A stretch of 38,379 bases of DNA from NCBI RefSeq assembly GCF_001557115.1, contig NZ_LSKQ01000279.1, positions 1-38,379 of the forward strand, in the 5' to 3' direction. The notes below the pieces were generated by a model. It made no database searches and was not told the origin of the DNA. It saw nothing but the letters and a program-made list of their open reading frames with translations. The position numbers were made by a program, and so were the translations under genes. Source of the DNA: Erythrobacter sp. CCH5-A1 (GTDB taxonomy: Bacteria > Pseudomonadota > Alphaproteobacteria > Sphingomonadales > Sphingomonadaceae). Numbering within the stretch: the first letter of the stretch is position 1; every line of letters starts with the position of its first letter. Shown here one piece after another: positions 1-8,293 of the stretch.

Positions 1-25
1 GACACGGGGCTTGGCTTTCCTTGTT

Positions 26-142
26 TGCGTGCCCGCCTCCGCGGGCACGTCCTCGGTGCTGTTCCTCCCCCCGGGTCAAGCCCGGGGTCCGGGCACCTGC
101 GGCTCGCGCGCGTGCGCTCGCGGCCCGTCCGTTGGCGGGCCG
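26..142 (+). repeat. Dispersed multi-hairpin intergenic element, copy A
   Basis: This is the most diverged of three related elements in the window (the others are near 10731 and 33516). The first hairpin has a 9-bp stem (28-36 with 41-49) and loop CTCC, followed by TCCTCGGTGCTGTT, as in the other copies. The second hairpin is CCCCGGG/CCCGGGG (69-75 with 81-87). After GCACCTGCGG comes a third stem, CGGCCCG/CGGGCCG (121-127 with 136-142). The stem sequence differs from copies B and C but base pairing is kept. It fills most of the 275 bases before the acyl-CoA ligase; I see no gene there. Confidence 0.65.
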
Positions 143-275
143 AAGTTGCTCTGCCCCACTCACGTTTGACTTGGGCCCTCTTTCACCGGCGGGGTGACGG
201 GGATTTGCCATTTGCGGCAGAGGTCCCCGCCACTTTCGCTTGTGCGCCAAGCGATTGTGCGTCAGAATTACTGAC

Positions 276-1949
276 ATGACTGTCAGTATCGCCCCCGCGC
301 CCGCCGCCTACCACCACCCAACTCCGCTCGAGACGAAGTTCGCGCCCGCGAGCCTGCCTGCGCTGCTCGAGCGGACGGTGGCGATGAACCCGCAGGCGCC
401 GTTCCTGCATTTCCTCGGGCGGACCTACAGTTACGCCCAGATCCACAAGGAGGCCAAAGCCTTCGCGCTCGGGCTCCAGGCGATCGGGATTGCCAAGGGC
501 GACCGCGTCGGCCTGTTCCTGCCCAACGTCCCGATCTACGCCGCGGCCTACTATGGCGCGATGATGGCGGGCGCGGTGGTGGTGAACTTCTCGCCGCTCT
601 ATTCGGTCGAGGAATTGAGCTGGCAGGTGGGTGACAGCGGCACCCGGGTGCTGGTGACGCTCGATGTGCCCGAACTCTACAAGACCGCTGCGAAGGTGCT
701 GGAAGGTTCGGCGCTCGAGACGCTGGTCGTCGGCAGTCTCGCCGACCAGCTGCCGTGGTACAAGGGCCTCGCGCTGCAATTGCTGAAGCGCAAGCAGATC
801 GCCGACGTCGCGCATGGTCCGACGATCAAGAGCTGGGTGGAGATGATCCCGGCCGGCCAGCCCGCGCCGGTCGAGGTCACCCCCGCCGACCTCGCCCTGC
901 TGCAATATACGGGCGGCACCACCGGGCGGCCCAAGGGGGCGATGCTGGGGCATGACCAGCTCTCGGTAAACGCGCAGCAGGTCGCCGCGCTGAACCCCTT
1001 CGGCAACCCCACGGCCGAGTGCTTCATGGGCGCGCTGCCCTTCTTCCACGTCTTCGCCAACACCGCGCTGCTCAATCACGCGATGGTGACGGGCGCCTCG
1101 ATCGCGATGGTGCCGCGGTTCGAGACGAAACAGGTGCTCGCAACGATCCAGCAGTATCGCTGCACCGGCTTTCCGGGCGTGCCGACCATGTTCCAGGCGA
1201 TGCTCGACCATCCCGATCTCGCCAAGACCGACCTCAGCAGCCTCAAGGTCTGCATTTCGGGCGGCGCACCCATGCCGGGGCCGGTTCACGAGCGGTTCGA
1301 GGCGGTGACGGGCGTGCGCATCTGCGAGGGCTATGGCCTCACCGAAAGCTCGGGCGTGGTCTCGGCCAATCCCTATGACGGCACCCGCAAGCGCGGCACC
1401 ATCGGCCAGCTGGTGCCGGGGACCGAGGTGGTGCTGCTCGACAAGGAAGACCCCACGAAACTCGCCCCCGAAGGCGAGCCCGGAGAGCTTGCGGTCCACG
1501 GCCCGCAGGTGATGCGCGGTTACTGGAACCGCCCGGAGACCGACGCCGACAGCTTCGTCACCATCGACGGCAAGCGCTATTTGCGCACCGGCGATGTCGC
1601 GCGGATCGATGCCGAGGGCTTCCTCGAGATTGTCGATCGCATCAAGGACATGATCGCAGTGGGCGGGTTCAAGGTCTTCCCGAGCGTGGTCGAGGACGTG
1701 ATCCTCGAGCACCCTGCGGTCAAGGAGGCGCTGGTGATCGGCGTTCCCGAGGAATACCGCGGCGAGGTGCCGCGCGCCTATGTGACCTTGCAGGACGGCA
1801 CCGCCGCGACCGGCGAGGAGCTGGCGAGCTGGCTCAACGCCCGGATCGGCAAGCACGAGCGGGTCGACATGGTGGTGGTGCGCGAAAGCCTGCCCAAGAC
1901 GATGATCGGCAAGCTCGACCGCAAGACCCTGCGCGCCGAGGTGCTCTGA
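276..1949 (+). CDS. AMP-binding long-chain acyl-CoA ligase (FadD-like)
   Basis: This 557-residue enzyme of the ANL adenylate-forming superfamily most likely activates a fatty acid to acyl-AMP and then acyl-CoA in the cytoplasm, for beta-oxidation or lipid synthesis. The phosphate-binding loop YTGGTTGRPKGA lies near residue 211, the GYGLTES motif near 351, the hinge region YLRTGD near 435, and the C-terminal IGKLDRK, carrying the catalytic lysine, near 544. Length is normal for FadD. The ATG at 276 was chosen because the family homology begins just after it (TVSIAPAP); an in-frame extension to 240 has no family support. It stands alone, preceded by the copy A repeat and convergent with the bactofilin gene. 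Acyl chain specificity cannot be read from sequence; medium-chain or aromatic acid ligases are alternatives. Confidence 0.88.
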   Translation: MTVSIAPAPAAYHHPTPLETKFAPASLPALLERTVAMNPQAPFLHFLGRTYSYAQIHKEAKAFALGLQAIGIAKGDRVGLFLPNVPIYAAAYYGAMMAGAVVVNFSPLYSVEELSWQVGDSGTRVLVTLDVPELYKTAAKVLEGSALETLVVGSLADQLPWYKGLALQLLKRKQIADVAHGPTIKSWVEMIPAGQPAPVEVTPADLALLQYTGGTTGRPKGAMLGHDQLSVNAQQVAALNPFGNPTAECFMGALPFFHVFANTALLNHAMVTGASIAMVPRFETKQVLATIQQYRCTGFPGVPTMFQAMLDHPDLAKTDLSSLKVCISGGAPMPGPVHERFEAVTGVRICEGYGLTESSGVVSANPYDGTRKRGTIGQLVPGTEVVLLDKEDPTKLAPEGEPGELAVHGPQVMRGYWNRPETDADSFVTIDGKRYLRTGDVARIDAEGFLEIVDRIKDMIAVGGFKVFPSVVEDVILEHPAVKEALVIGVPEEYRGEVPRAYVTLQDGTAATGEELASWLNARIGKHERVDMVVVRESLPKTMIGKLDRKTLRAEVL

Positions 1950-1963
1950 CCTTCTCCCCGTTA

Positions 1964-1996
1964 CCCGCCCCGGCCCCTGAGCCGGGGGCAAGCGGG
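1964..1996. terminator. GC hairpin between convergent genes
   Basis: The stem CCCCGGC/GCCGGGG (1968-1974 with 1981-1987) has a 6-nt loop and can be extended by CCCGC/GCGGG on the outside. It lies 14 bases after the acyl-CoA ligase stop and 18 bases before the bactofilin stop on the other strand, so it could terminate both. There is no T-tract, which is common in GC-rich alphaproteobacteria. Confidence 0.5.
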
Positions 1997-2013
1997 AGGG
2001 GGACCAACAGCGC

Positions 2014-2472
2014 TTATTCGGCCGCTTCGGCCTTCATTTCCAGCACCGGCGCTGCCGCTGCCGCTGCGCGCGCGTTGGGAGCGAAGCGCCCGTCCACCTC
2101 GGCGCCCTGCTCGATGGTCAGCGCGTCGTAATGGACGTCGCCCTCGATCCGGGCGGTCTTGAGGATGACCAGTTCCTTGGCGGTGATCGAGCCGGTCACC
2201 TTGCCCGCCAGCCGCGCGGTTTCGGCGGTGACGACGCCGTTGATCGTGCTCTTCTCGCCCTGCACGAGGCTCGCGCAGGTGATGTCGCCGAGGATCGAGC
2301 CGTCGATATGCAGATCGGCCGAAGCCTTGATGTTGCCGGTGATGATCACATCCGCGCCAATCACCGAAAAGGTCGAGCCAGAGGCCATGGTGCTGCTCCT
2401 GTTAACGGGCCGCGCCGGCGGGGCGACGGGCAGGGGTGCCGGATCCGGCTGCGCGGACTTCCTTGAGAACAT
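2014..2472 (-). CDS. Bactofilin (polymer-forming cytoskeletal protein)
   Basis: This 152-residue bactofilin should polymerise into membrane-associated filaments that localise cell-wall enzymes. A short Pro-rich disordered N-terminus is followed by the beta-helical core, starting STFSVIGADVIITGN and running through repeated strand motifs (HIDGSILGDI, STINGVVTAE, ARIEGDVHYD), then an Ala-rich tail. The start at 2472 (MFSRKS) has GGAGG nine bases upstream and fits the family N-terminus, but overlaps the upstream M23 gene by 71 bases. The alternative ATG at 2388 (MASGST) also has AGGAG seven bases upstream and would leave a 13-base gap. Both may be used. The operon with an M23 peptidase matches known bactofilin-peptidoglycan hydrolase partnerships. 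Confidence 0.9.
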   Translation of the reverse strand: MFSRKSAQPDPAPLPVAPPARPVNRSSTMASGSTFSVIGADVIITGNIKASADLHIDGSILGDITCASLVQGEKSTINGVVTAETARLAGKVTGSITAKELVILKTARIEGDVHYDALTIEQGAEVDGRFAPNARAAAAAAPVLEMKAEAAE

Positions 2473-3589
2473 CGGGGGCGGCCTCCAGAAACGGGCGCGG
2501 ATTGATCGCGCGGTCATTGATGCGGACTTCGAAATGCAGGTGCGGACCAGTCGAGCGCCCGGTCGATCCGAGCCCGGCGATGGTCGTGCCCGCGGCGACC
2601 TGTTGACCGACCTTCACGTCGAAGCGCGAAAGGTGCGCGTAACGCGTCAACATTCCGTTGCCGTGGGTGATCTCGACCACGTTGCCATAGCCGGACTTCT
2701 GCCCGACGAAGGTCACGCGGCCATCGGCGGCGGCGAAAACGGGCGATCCCATCGGGCCCTTGAAGTCGATCCCGGCGTGCATCGCCGCGCTGCCGTTGAA
2801 GGGGTCGCGCCGGTAGCCGAAGCCCGAGGTGATGCTCTCGACGCTCGCGGGGACGACCTGCGGGATGCCGTCGAGCGCACGCTCGAGCACCGCCATACGC
2901 GCCAGACTGAGACCAAGGCGCTCAAAGCGCGGGTCGATCTCCTCGCCGCCGCCGCCGAGCAGTGCTTCGAAGGGACCACCCATCGCCTGCTGCGTCTCGC
3001 GGGTCATGGCCTTGGGATCGAGATTGAGCTTGCGCATCGCGGCCTCGGCGCGGCGCGCGCGGGCATCGGCGAAGCGGGTGAGGCGCTCGGCGAAGGCGAG
3101 CTGGCGCGCCTCGATCTCGGCGAGGCCCTTCGCCTGCGGGATCAGCGCGCTGACCTTCTTCACGGTCTCGCTGGCTTCACGGGTCGAATCGGAGACGGTC
3201 CCGCTGGCCGCGCCTTCCCTTACCATGTCCTCGGGCAGCATGCGGGCCATCTCGTCGAGGAAGTCCTGCCGTTCCTTCAGATCATCGACCACCTTGTCGA
3301 GATTGCCGCCATATTCCTTGATCCGCTCTCCCGCCTGCGCGACGCGGGCCTTTTCTTCCACGAAGGAGGCAAGATCGGCCTCGGCGCGGTACTGGCCCCA
3401 GGCCATCACCGCGAGCGCGACGAGCCACAGGACCGCGACCGTCACCACGCCGCCGGCGACGCGCATCTGGAGCTGCGAGGAGAGCTTGATGAAGCGCACC
3501 TGTCCGTCGGCGCGCATGAAGAACTCGCGGTCGGGGAACCATTGCCGCAGCCGTTCGCCCCACGCATGTGCGGTATCTTTGAGTGACAA
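2402..3589 (-). CDS. M23 (LytM) peptidoglycan endopeptidase, bactofilin partner
   Basis: This 395-residue protein is anchored in the inner membrane and should cut peptide cross-links in periplasmic peptidoglycan. A cytoplasmic N-terminus (1-43) is followed by one membrane helix (about 44-65), a charged coiled-coil region (70-200) and the LytM domain (about 255-370). All zinc ligands are visible: His271 and Asp275 (HAGID), and His350/His352 (GPHLHFE), with His319 (YAHL) as the catalytic histidine. It is therefore probably active, unlike the EnvC-like protein at 6929. The start is a TTG (MSLKDTAHAW) with a weak Shine-Dalgarno; an internal ATG at 3517 is possible but would remove part of the cytoplasmic tail. 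It lies directly upstream of, and overlaps, the bactofilin gene, which suggests the filament positions this hydrolase. Confidence 0.88.
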   Translation of the reverse strand: MSLKDTAHAWGERLRQWFPDREFFMRADGQVRFIKLSSQLQMRVAGGVVTVAVLWLVALAVMAWGQYRAEADLASFVEEKARVAQAGERIKEYGGNLDKVVDDLKERQDFLDEMARMLPEDMVREGAASGTVSDSTREASETVKKVSALIPQAKGLAEIEARQLAFAERLTRFADARARRAEAAMRKLNLDPKAMTRETQQAMGGPFEALLGGGGEEIDPRFERLGLSLARMAVLERALDGIPQVVPASVESITSGFGYRRDPFNGSAAMHAGIDFKGPMGSPVFAAADGRVTFVGQKSGYGNVVEITHGNGMLTRYAHLSRFDVKVGQQVAAGTTIAGLGSTGRSTGPHLHFEVRINDRAINPRPFLEAAPDVLKEVRAAGSGTPARRPAGAAR

Positions 3590-3655
3590 AACGCGGCCCC
3601 AGTCTTTTATGTTGTGCCCCGGGCGGCGTCGCTAACAGGGGGAACACCTATGGTC

Positions 3656-3779
3656 GAATCCCAAATCGCACTCCTAGGTGAGTCGATGCGGAATCGCGGC
3701 GAATCGATCAGCGTTTTCGTGACGTTCCGATGACCGGCCTTCCGGTCGGGGCGAATCCGCGCGGGAGCAGCCGCGAATC
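3656..3779. promoter_or_regulatory. Cluster of six GANTC (CcrM) sites in a divergent promoter region
   Basis: GANTC occurs at 3656, 3680, 3691, 3701, 3753 and 3775 between the leftward M23/bactofilin operon and rightward proA. The cell-cycle methyltransferase CcrM of alphaproteobacteria methylates GANTC, and promoters with several sites are often controlled by methylation state. A random sequence of about 65% GC would give roughly 0.4 sites in 124 bases. A small hairpin, GACCGG/CCGGTC (3732-3737 with 3742-3747), lies inside. No clear -35/-10 pair or CtrA site was recognised. Confidence 0.5.
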
Positions 3780-3834
3780 GACCTCTTTTCGGGCAGGCCT
3801 GACAGGTGGGCCGCGGGGTGCTAGAGGCGGGTGC

Positions 3835-5124
3835 ATGACCAAGATGACCGCCGTCCTGCCCTCTGCCGAGGCCGCCGATCCCGCCGCGCTGGTGACCGCG
3901 CTGGCGCAGGATGCCCGCGCGGCCCAGCGCCAGCTCGCCGCGATGCCGAGCACCGCGCGTGCTGCGGCGCTGCGCCTTGCGGCCGGGGCCCTGCGTGCCG
4001 CTGCGCCGCATGTGCTGGCGGCCAACGCGAAGGACCTTGCCGCGGGCAAGGCGCGCGGGCTTTCCGGCGCGATGCTCGACCGGCTGATGCTCGACGAAGC
4101 GCGGCTCGCCGGGGTCGCCGATGCGGTCGCGGCGGTTGCCGATCTGCCCGATCCGGTGGGGCAGGTTATCGATTCCTCCGAGCGGCCCAACGGATTGAAG
4201 TTCCAGCGTATCCGTGTGCCGATCGGGGTCATCGGGATCATCTACGAGAGCCGCCCCAACGTCACCGCCGATGCCGCCGCCCTTTGCGTGCGCGTGGGCA
4301 ATGCGGCGATCCTGCGCGGGGGTAGCGAGGCGGTGCATTCCAACCGCGCGATCCACGCCGCAATGGTGGAGGGGCTGGTGGCGGGCGGGGTGCCGGCAGA
4401 GGCGGTGCAGTTCATCCCCTCGCAGGACCGCGCCTGTGTGGGCGCGATGCTGACCGCGTCCGGCCTCATCGACATGATCGTCCCGCGCGGCGGCAGGAGC
4501 CTGGTCGAGCGCGTGCAGGGCGATGCGCGCGTGCCCGTGCTCGCCCATCTCGACGGGCTATGTCACACCTACATCCACGCCGCCGCCGACCCGGCCATGG
4601 CCGAGGCCATTGCGCTGAACGCCAAGCTGCGGCGCACCGGCATCTGCGGATCGATGGAGACGCTGCTGATCGACGCCGCCTTCCCCGAAAGCGCCGCGCT
4701 GGTCGCCGCGCTGATCGATGCGGGCTGCGAAGTGCGCGGCGACCCCCGCACCGCCGCGCTCGATCCGCGTGTCATCCCGGCCAGCAGCGAGGACTGGGAC
4801 ACCGAATATCTCGATGCCATCCTCTCGGTCGCAGTGGTCGACGGGCTTGACGCGGCGCTGGCGCATATCGCGCGCCATTCCTCGGACCACACCGACGCGA
4901 TAGTGACCGCCGACGCGGCGGTCGCGGAGCGCTTCCTCAATGAAGTCGACAGCGCCATCGTGATGCACAATGCCTCCACCCAATTTGCCGACGGGGGCGA
5001 ATTCGGAATGGGTGCGGAGATCGGGATCGCCACCGGGCGGCTCCACGCGCGGGGCCCCGTCGCGCTCGAGGGGCTCACGACCTACAAGTGGCAGGTGCGC
5101 GGGAGCGGGCAGACCCGCCCCTAA
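3835..5124 (+). CDS. proA: Gamma-glutamyl phosphate reductase
   Basis: This enzyme reduces gamma-glutamyl phosphate with NADPH to glutamate semialdehyde, the second step of proline synthesis in the cytoplasm. The 429-residue protein has the aldehyde dehydrogenase fold. Family landmarks are GVIGIIYESRPNVT (about 137-150), AAILRGGSEA, the PRGG motif, HLDGLCH, and the catalytic cysteine at about 271 in RRTGICGSMETLL. The ATG at 3835 was chosen because the preceding in-frame extension (from 3730) is Gly/Arg-rich and lies in the GANTC promoter region. It heads a rightward run; nadD follows after 5 bases. proB is not in the window. Confidence 0.95.
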   Translation: MTKMTAVLPSAEAADPAALVTALAQDARAAQRQLAAMPSTARAAALRLAAGALRAAAPHVLAANAKDLAAGKARGLSGAMLDRLMLDEARLAGVADAVAAVADLPDPVGQVIDSSERPNGLKFQRIRVPIGVIGIIYESRPNVTADAAALCVRVGNAAILRGGSEAVHSNRAIHAAMVEGLVAGGVPAEAVQFIPSQDRACVGAMLTASGLIDMIVPRGGRSLVERVQGDARVPVLAHLDGLCHTYIHAAADPAMAEAIALNAKLRRTGICGSMETLLIDAAFPESAALVAALIDAGCEVRGDPRTAALDPRVIPASSEDWDTEYLDAILSVAVVDGLDAALAHIARHSSDHTDAIVTADAAVAERFLNEVDSAIVMHNASTQFADGGEFGMGAEIGIATGRLHARGPVALEGLTTYKWQVRGSGQTRP

Positions 5125-5129
5125 CGCCC

Positions 5130-5795
5130 ATGTCCCGACCCACACTGACCGGGCTGCTCGGCGGCAGCTTCAATCCCGCGCATGGCGGGCACCGGCGCAT
5201 CACCCTGTTCGCGCAGGAAGCGCTCGGACTGGAGGAGACCTGGTGGCTGGTCTCGCCCGGCAACCCCTTGAAACCGCAGGACGACATGGGCTCGTTGAAG
5301 GCCCGCCTGCGCTCGACCGAAAGGCAGGCGCGGCGCGCGCGGATCGTGCCTTCGGCGATCGAGCTCGATCTCGACACGCGCTATACCGTCGACACGCTGA
5401 GGAAGCTCGTGCAGCGCTATCCCAAGCGGCGCTTTGTGTGGCTGATGGGGGCCGACAATCTTGCGCAATTCCACCTTTGGAAGGGCTGGCGGCGGATCGC
5501 GCGGACAATGCCGATTGCGGTGATCGCGCGTCCGGGGTATGATGCAGCCGCCATGACGAGCCCCGCCATGGCCTGGCTGCGGCGCTACATCGTGCCCGCC
5601 GCCGGTTTCCGCACAAGGGGGCAATGGAGCGCACCGGCCCTGGTGTTATTGCGTTTCGATCCTGACCACCGCTCGGCCACGGCAATTCGCCGTGCTCATG
5701 CCGGGTGGGCCGAGCAGTTGCTGGGCAAGGATCAAGACGCTCCGGTGCGCGATCGGCTGACATTCCGCAGCATCCGGTCATGGGAGGACGCATGA
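5130..5795 (+). CDS. nadD: Nicotinate-nucleotide adenylyltransferase
   Basis: This enzyme transfers AMP from ATP to nicotinate mononucleotide to make deamido-NAD, the penultimate step of NAD synthesis. The 221-residue protein carries the nucleotidyltransferase motif GGSFNPAHGGH (about 10-20), a WLVSPGNPLK substrate loop, FVWLMGADNLAQFHLW in mid-protein, and SATAIR near the C-terminus in place of the usual SSTxIR. The ATG lies 5 bases after the proA stop, so the genes are probably cotranscribed. proA-nadD-rsfS-rlmH is a common alphaproteobacterial order. Confidence 0.95.
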   Translation: MSRPTLTGLLGGSFNPAHGGHRRITLFAQEALGLEETWWLVSPGNPLKPQDDMGSLKARLRSTERQARRARIVPSAIELDLDTRYTVDTLRKLVQRYPKRRFVWLMGADNLAQFHLWKGWRRIARTMPIAVIARPGYDAAAMTSPAMAWLRRYIVPAAGFRTRGQWSAPALVLLRFDPDHRSATAIRRAHAGWAEQLLGKDQDAPVRDRLTFRSIRSWEDA

Positions 5796-5885
5796 AGCGC
5801 GCATCCAGCGTTTCGGCTCATTCCGCGGCCGGTCTGCGTCATGCCCGCTTCCATCGCCCCGCACTTTGGAGATACCCGATTGCCG

Positions 5886-6323
5886 ATGACCGAGGCATTT
5901 GTCGCATCGCTTCCGCTGGGAGCCACCCAGGTCGCCGCCAAGCTCGCCCAATCGCTGGGCAAGCCTGAGGTGGGCCCCGCCGCCCTGCACCAGCTGGTGC
6001 TGACGCAGCTTGACGACGATCAGGCGCAGGACGTCGTCTCGATCCCGCTCGAGGGCAAGAGCTCGATCGCCGATCACATGGTGATCGCGAGCGGGCGCTC
6101 GACCCGGCAGGTCGCGTCGATGGCGCAGAAGCTCGCCGAGACGATCAAGAACGCCGGCTACGGCCATGCGCGGGTCGAAGGCCTGCCGGCTGCCGACTGG
6201 GTGCTGATCGACGCGGGCGACGTGGTCATCCACCTGTTCCGCCCCGAAGTGCGCAGCTTCTACAATCTGGAGCGGATGTGGAGCTTCGAGGGTTCCGAAA
6301 CGTCGATGATGGGTCGGAATTGA
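5886..6323 (+). CDS. rsfS: Ribosomal silencing factor RsfS
   Basis: RsfS (YbeB/Iojap family) binds ribosomal protein L14 (uL14) on the 50S subunit and blocks subunit joining when nutrients are short. The conserved domain begins around LHQLVLTQLDDDQAQDVV and includes SSIADHMVIASGRSTRQV, EGLPAADWVLIDAGDVVIH and the C-terminal RSFYNLERMW, all strongly family-like. The start is uncertain: ATG 5886 (MTEAF) gives 145 residues with a distant GGAG, while ATG 5841 adds 15 residues with no visible ribosome site. The domain itself starts later, so the N-terminal 20-35 residues are lineage-specific. It follows nadD in the same direction. Confidence 0.9.
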   Translation: MTEAFVASLPLGATQVAAKLAQSLGKPEVGPAALHQLVLTQLDDDQAQDVVSIPLEGKSSIADHMVIASGRSTRQVASMAQKLAETIKNAGYGHARVEGLPAADWVLIDAGDVVIHLFRPEVRSFYNLERMWSFEGSETSMMGRN

Positions 6324-6330
6324 GGGTTTT

Positions 6331-6480
6331 GCGCTCGTCCCTTCGGACGAGCCTGAACGTTCCGCTTGAGCGCTGGTTCGGCTTGCGGAGCAAGCCGCAA
6401 GGCCGAACGGCCGCCCGCAGCGATGCGACCTTCAGGTCGCGTGAGCGAGGATAGCCAAGCGCGCGGACGCGCGCGCCGGC
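6331..6480. repeat. String of GC-rich hairpins between rsfS and rlmH
   Basis: The 175-base gap holds at least three hairpins. They are GCTCGTCC/GGACGAGC with loop CTTC (6333-6352), a 13-bp stem interrupted by one bulged G (6376-6388 with 6395-6408, loop AGCAAG), and GCGACC/GGTCGC with loop TTCA (6425-6440). A run of GCGCGCGGACGCGCGCGCC-type sequence follows. No T-tract follows any stem and no protein is convincing here. It looks like a repetitive or palindromic intergenic element; an attenuator inside the operon is the alternative. Confidence 0.5.
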
Positions 6481-6498
6481 GCTTGAGGCGAAACGAAA

Positions 6499-6921
6499 AT
6501 GCTTCTCCACATCATCGCGCGCGGGAAAATCGGCCGGTCGCCGGAGGGCGAGCTGGTCGATCGCTACGCCAAGCGCCTGACCTGGCCGGTGAAACTCACC
6601 GAATGGCCCGATACCGGCGCAGGGAAAGCCGCTGACCCGCTCACACCCCACCGCACCGTGCTGCTCGACGAGCGCGGCAAGGCGATGTCCTCGGAAAGCT
6701 TCGCCCAGCTGCTCGGCAAGTGGCGCGACGAGGGCGTGCGCGAGACCCGCTTCATGATCGGCGCGGCCGACGGGCATTCAGATGCCGAGCGCGCTGTGGC
6801 CGACCTCCTCCTCGCCTTCGGGCCGGCGACCTGGCCGCACATGATGGCCCGCGCGATGCTGATGGAGCAGCTCTACCGCGCCACCACCATCCTTGCAGGC
6901 CATCCCTATCATCGGGCATGA
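6499..6921 (+). CDS. rlmH: 23S rRNA pseudouridine-1915 N3-methyltransferase
   Basis: RlmH is a SPOUT-fold methyltransferase that uses S-adenosylmethionine to methylate pseudouridine 1915 in helix 69 of 23S rRNA on assembled 70S ribosomes. The 140-residue protein begins [11 protein letters not shown] and carries the SAM-binding [10 protein letters not shown] loop (about 95-104). It ends with the family signature [21 protein letters not shown] split across the knot and tail (key residues E, Q, Y, R, H, P, Y, H). Length is slightly below the usual 155. GAGG lies upstream of the ATG. The EnvC-like gene follows after 7 bases. Confidence 0.95.
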   Translation: MLLHIIARGKIGRSPEGELVDRYAKRLTWPVKLTEWPDTGAGKAADPLTPHRTVLLDERGKAMSSESFAQLLGKWRDEGVRETRFMIGAADGHSDAERAVADLLLAFGPATWPHMMARAMLMEQLYRATTILAGHPYHRA

Positions 6922-6928
6922 GAGCGCG

Positions 6929-8161
6929 ATGCGCCGCCTGATCCTTCCCGTCCTCGCCGTGATCGGCACCGGAGCCGCGCTGGCGCTCGCTCTCCCTGAT
7001 ACCGCCGCCGCACCTGCCACAGCGCTGGTCGACCCGGCCGAGGCGGAAGCCGCGCTTGCCCGCGCGACCCGTGAGGGCAAGCAGGCCGACGCCCGCGCGC
7101 AAAAGCTCACCGCCGAGGCCGAGGCCGCGACCGAGGCGGCCCAGCGCACGGCCAGCGAAGCCGCCGCGCTCGCCGCGCGCATCCAGCAGGCCGAGGCCGA
7201 CATCGAAGCCGCCCGCGCGCGCCTCGCCATCGCCAGGGACCAGCGCGCCCGCCTGACCGCAAAGCTCGCCGCCAAGCAGGCTCCCACCGCGCGCCTTGCC
7301 GCCGCGCTCCAGACCGCCGCGCGCCGCCCGCTGGCGCTCGCCGCGCTGCAACCCGGCTCATTGAAAGATGTCGTCCACGTCCGCGCGGTCATGGCAAGCG
7401 CGGTGCCGCAGATCCGCGCGCGCACCGCAAGCTTGCGCGCCGATCTCGACCGGGGCCGTGCGTTGGAGGCGCAGGCGCGTGCCGCGCTCGAAGCCTCGCG
7501 CAGTGCGGAGGGCACGCTGCTTCAGCGCCGCTCGCAGCTCGCCGCGCTCGAACAGCAGCAGCGCCTCGCCTCGCGCACCGCGCGCGGGGCCGCGCTGCGT
7601 GAGGCCGAGCGGGCGCTGGCACTGGCCGAGGAGGCGCGCGATCTCGATGGCCTTGTCGGCAAGCTCGGCGAGGTGGCGGCGCTGCGCGATGCACTCGCCG
7701 CGCTCCCCGGCCCGGTGCTGCGCCCGGCGGACCTTTCCGCCGCGCTCCCCTCCGAACCCGCGCCCGCACCCCCACCAGCACCGGGCACCGCCGCGCCGCC
7801 ACCCGCGTTCCAGCTCCCCGTGCAGGGCCGCACGCTGGTGGGCTTCGGGGCGAAACGCGCGAGCGGCCTTGCCTCGACCGGCGTCACCCTCGCTCCTGCG
7901 GCCCAGGCCCAGGTCGTCGCCCCGGCGCGCGGGCGGGTCGCCTTTGCGGGGGCCTATCGCGGCTTCGGGCGAATCGTCATCATCGAGCACGCAGGCGGCT
8001 GGACCAGCCTCGTCACCGGGCTCGAAAAGGTCGACGTGGCGGTCGGCGACAACGTCATCGGCGGATCGCCGCTGGGCCGCGCGACCGGGGGGCAGAGCCC
8101 GGTGACGATCGAGCTGCGGCAGGGCGGCAAGCCGGTCAACCCCTTGCAATATCTGCGATAA
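6929..8161 (+). CDS. EnvC-like murein hydrolase activator (degenerate LytM)
   Basis: This 410-residue exported protein should activate peptidoglycan amidases at the division septum. It has an N-terminal hydrophobic export segment (MRRLILPVLAVIGTGAALAL), a long Ala/Glu/Arg coiled coil (about 40-260), a Pro-rich linker (APAPPPAPG) and a C-terminal LytM domain. The metal-binding residues are lost: the HxxxD position reads STGVTL and the HLHFE position reads VTIELR. This is the pattern of EnvC, which regulates amidases rather than cutting. The ATG at 6929 was preferred over in-frame 6893 because the export signal starts there. It follows rlmH by 7 bases and precedes ctpA, a standard alphaproteobacterial order. 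Confidence 0.85.
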   Translation: MRRLILPVLAVIGTGAALALALPDTAAAPATALVDPAEAEAALARATREGKQADARAQKLTAEAEAATEAAQRTASEAAALAARIQQAEADIEAARARLAIARDQRARLTAKLAAKQAPTARLAAALQTAARRPLALAALQPGSLKDVVHVRAVMASAVPQIRARTASLRADLDRGRALEAQARAALEASRSAEGTLLQRRSQLAALEQQQRLASRTARGAALREAERALALAEEARDLDGLVGKLGEVAALRDALAALPGPVLRPADLSAALPSEPAPAPPPAPGTAAPPPAFQLPVQGRTLVGFGAKRASGLASTGVTLAPAAQAQVVAPARGRVAFAGAYRGFGRIVIIEHAGGWTSLVTGLEKVDVAVGDNVIGGSPLGRATGGQSPVTIELRQGGKPVNPLQYLR

Positions 8162-8293
8162 GCGCGCGCCGCCGGAAAGGACCTGCGCGCGCATTGCCCC
8201 CGGCTGGCACACCCCGGCATGCGGCGATGAGTTATCTGGCGTTCATCCCGGCAAACCTATACATTCATGTGACAAAGGAGCCCCGCACGCCTC

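Noticed and set aside
183..1991. 602-residue minus-strand open frame across the acyl-CoA ligase
   Set aside because: It is His/Arg/Gly-rich with no domains and is antisense to a gene with clear ANL motifs. Such frames are expected at this GC content.
2159..3586. 475-residue plus-strand open frame opposite the M23 peptidase
   Set aside because: It mirrors the M23 coding frame and has no recognisable domain.
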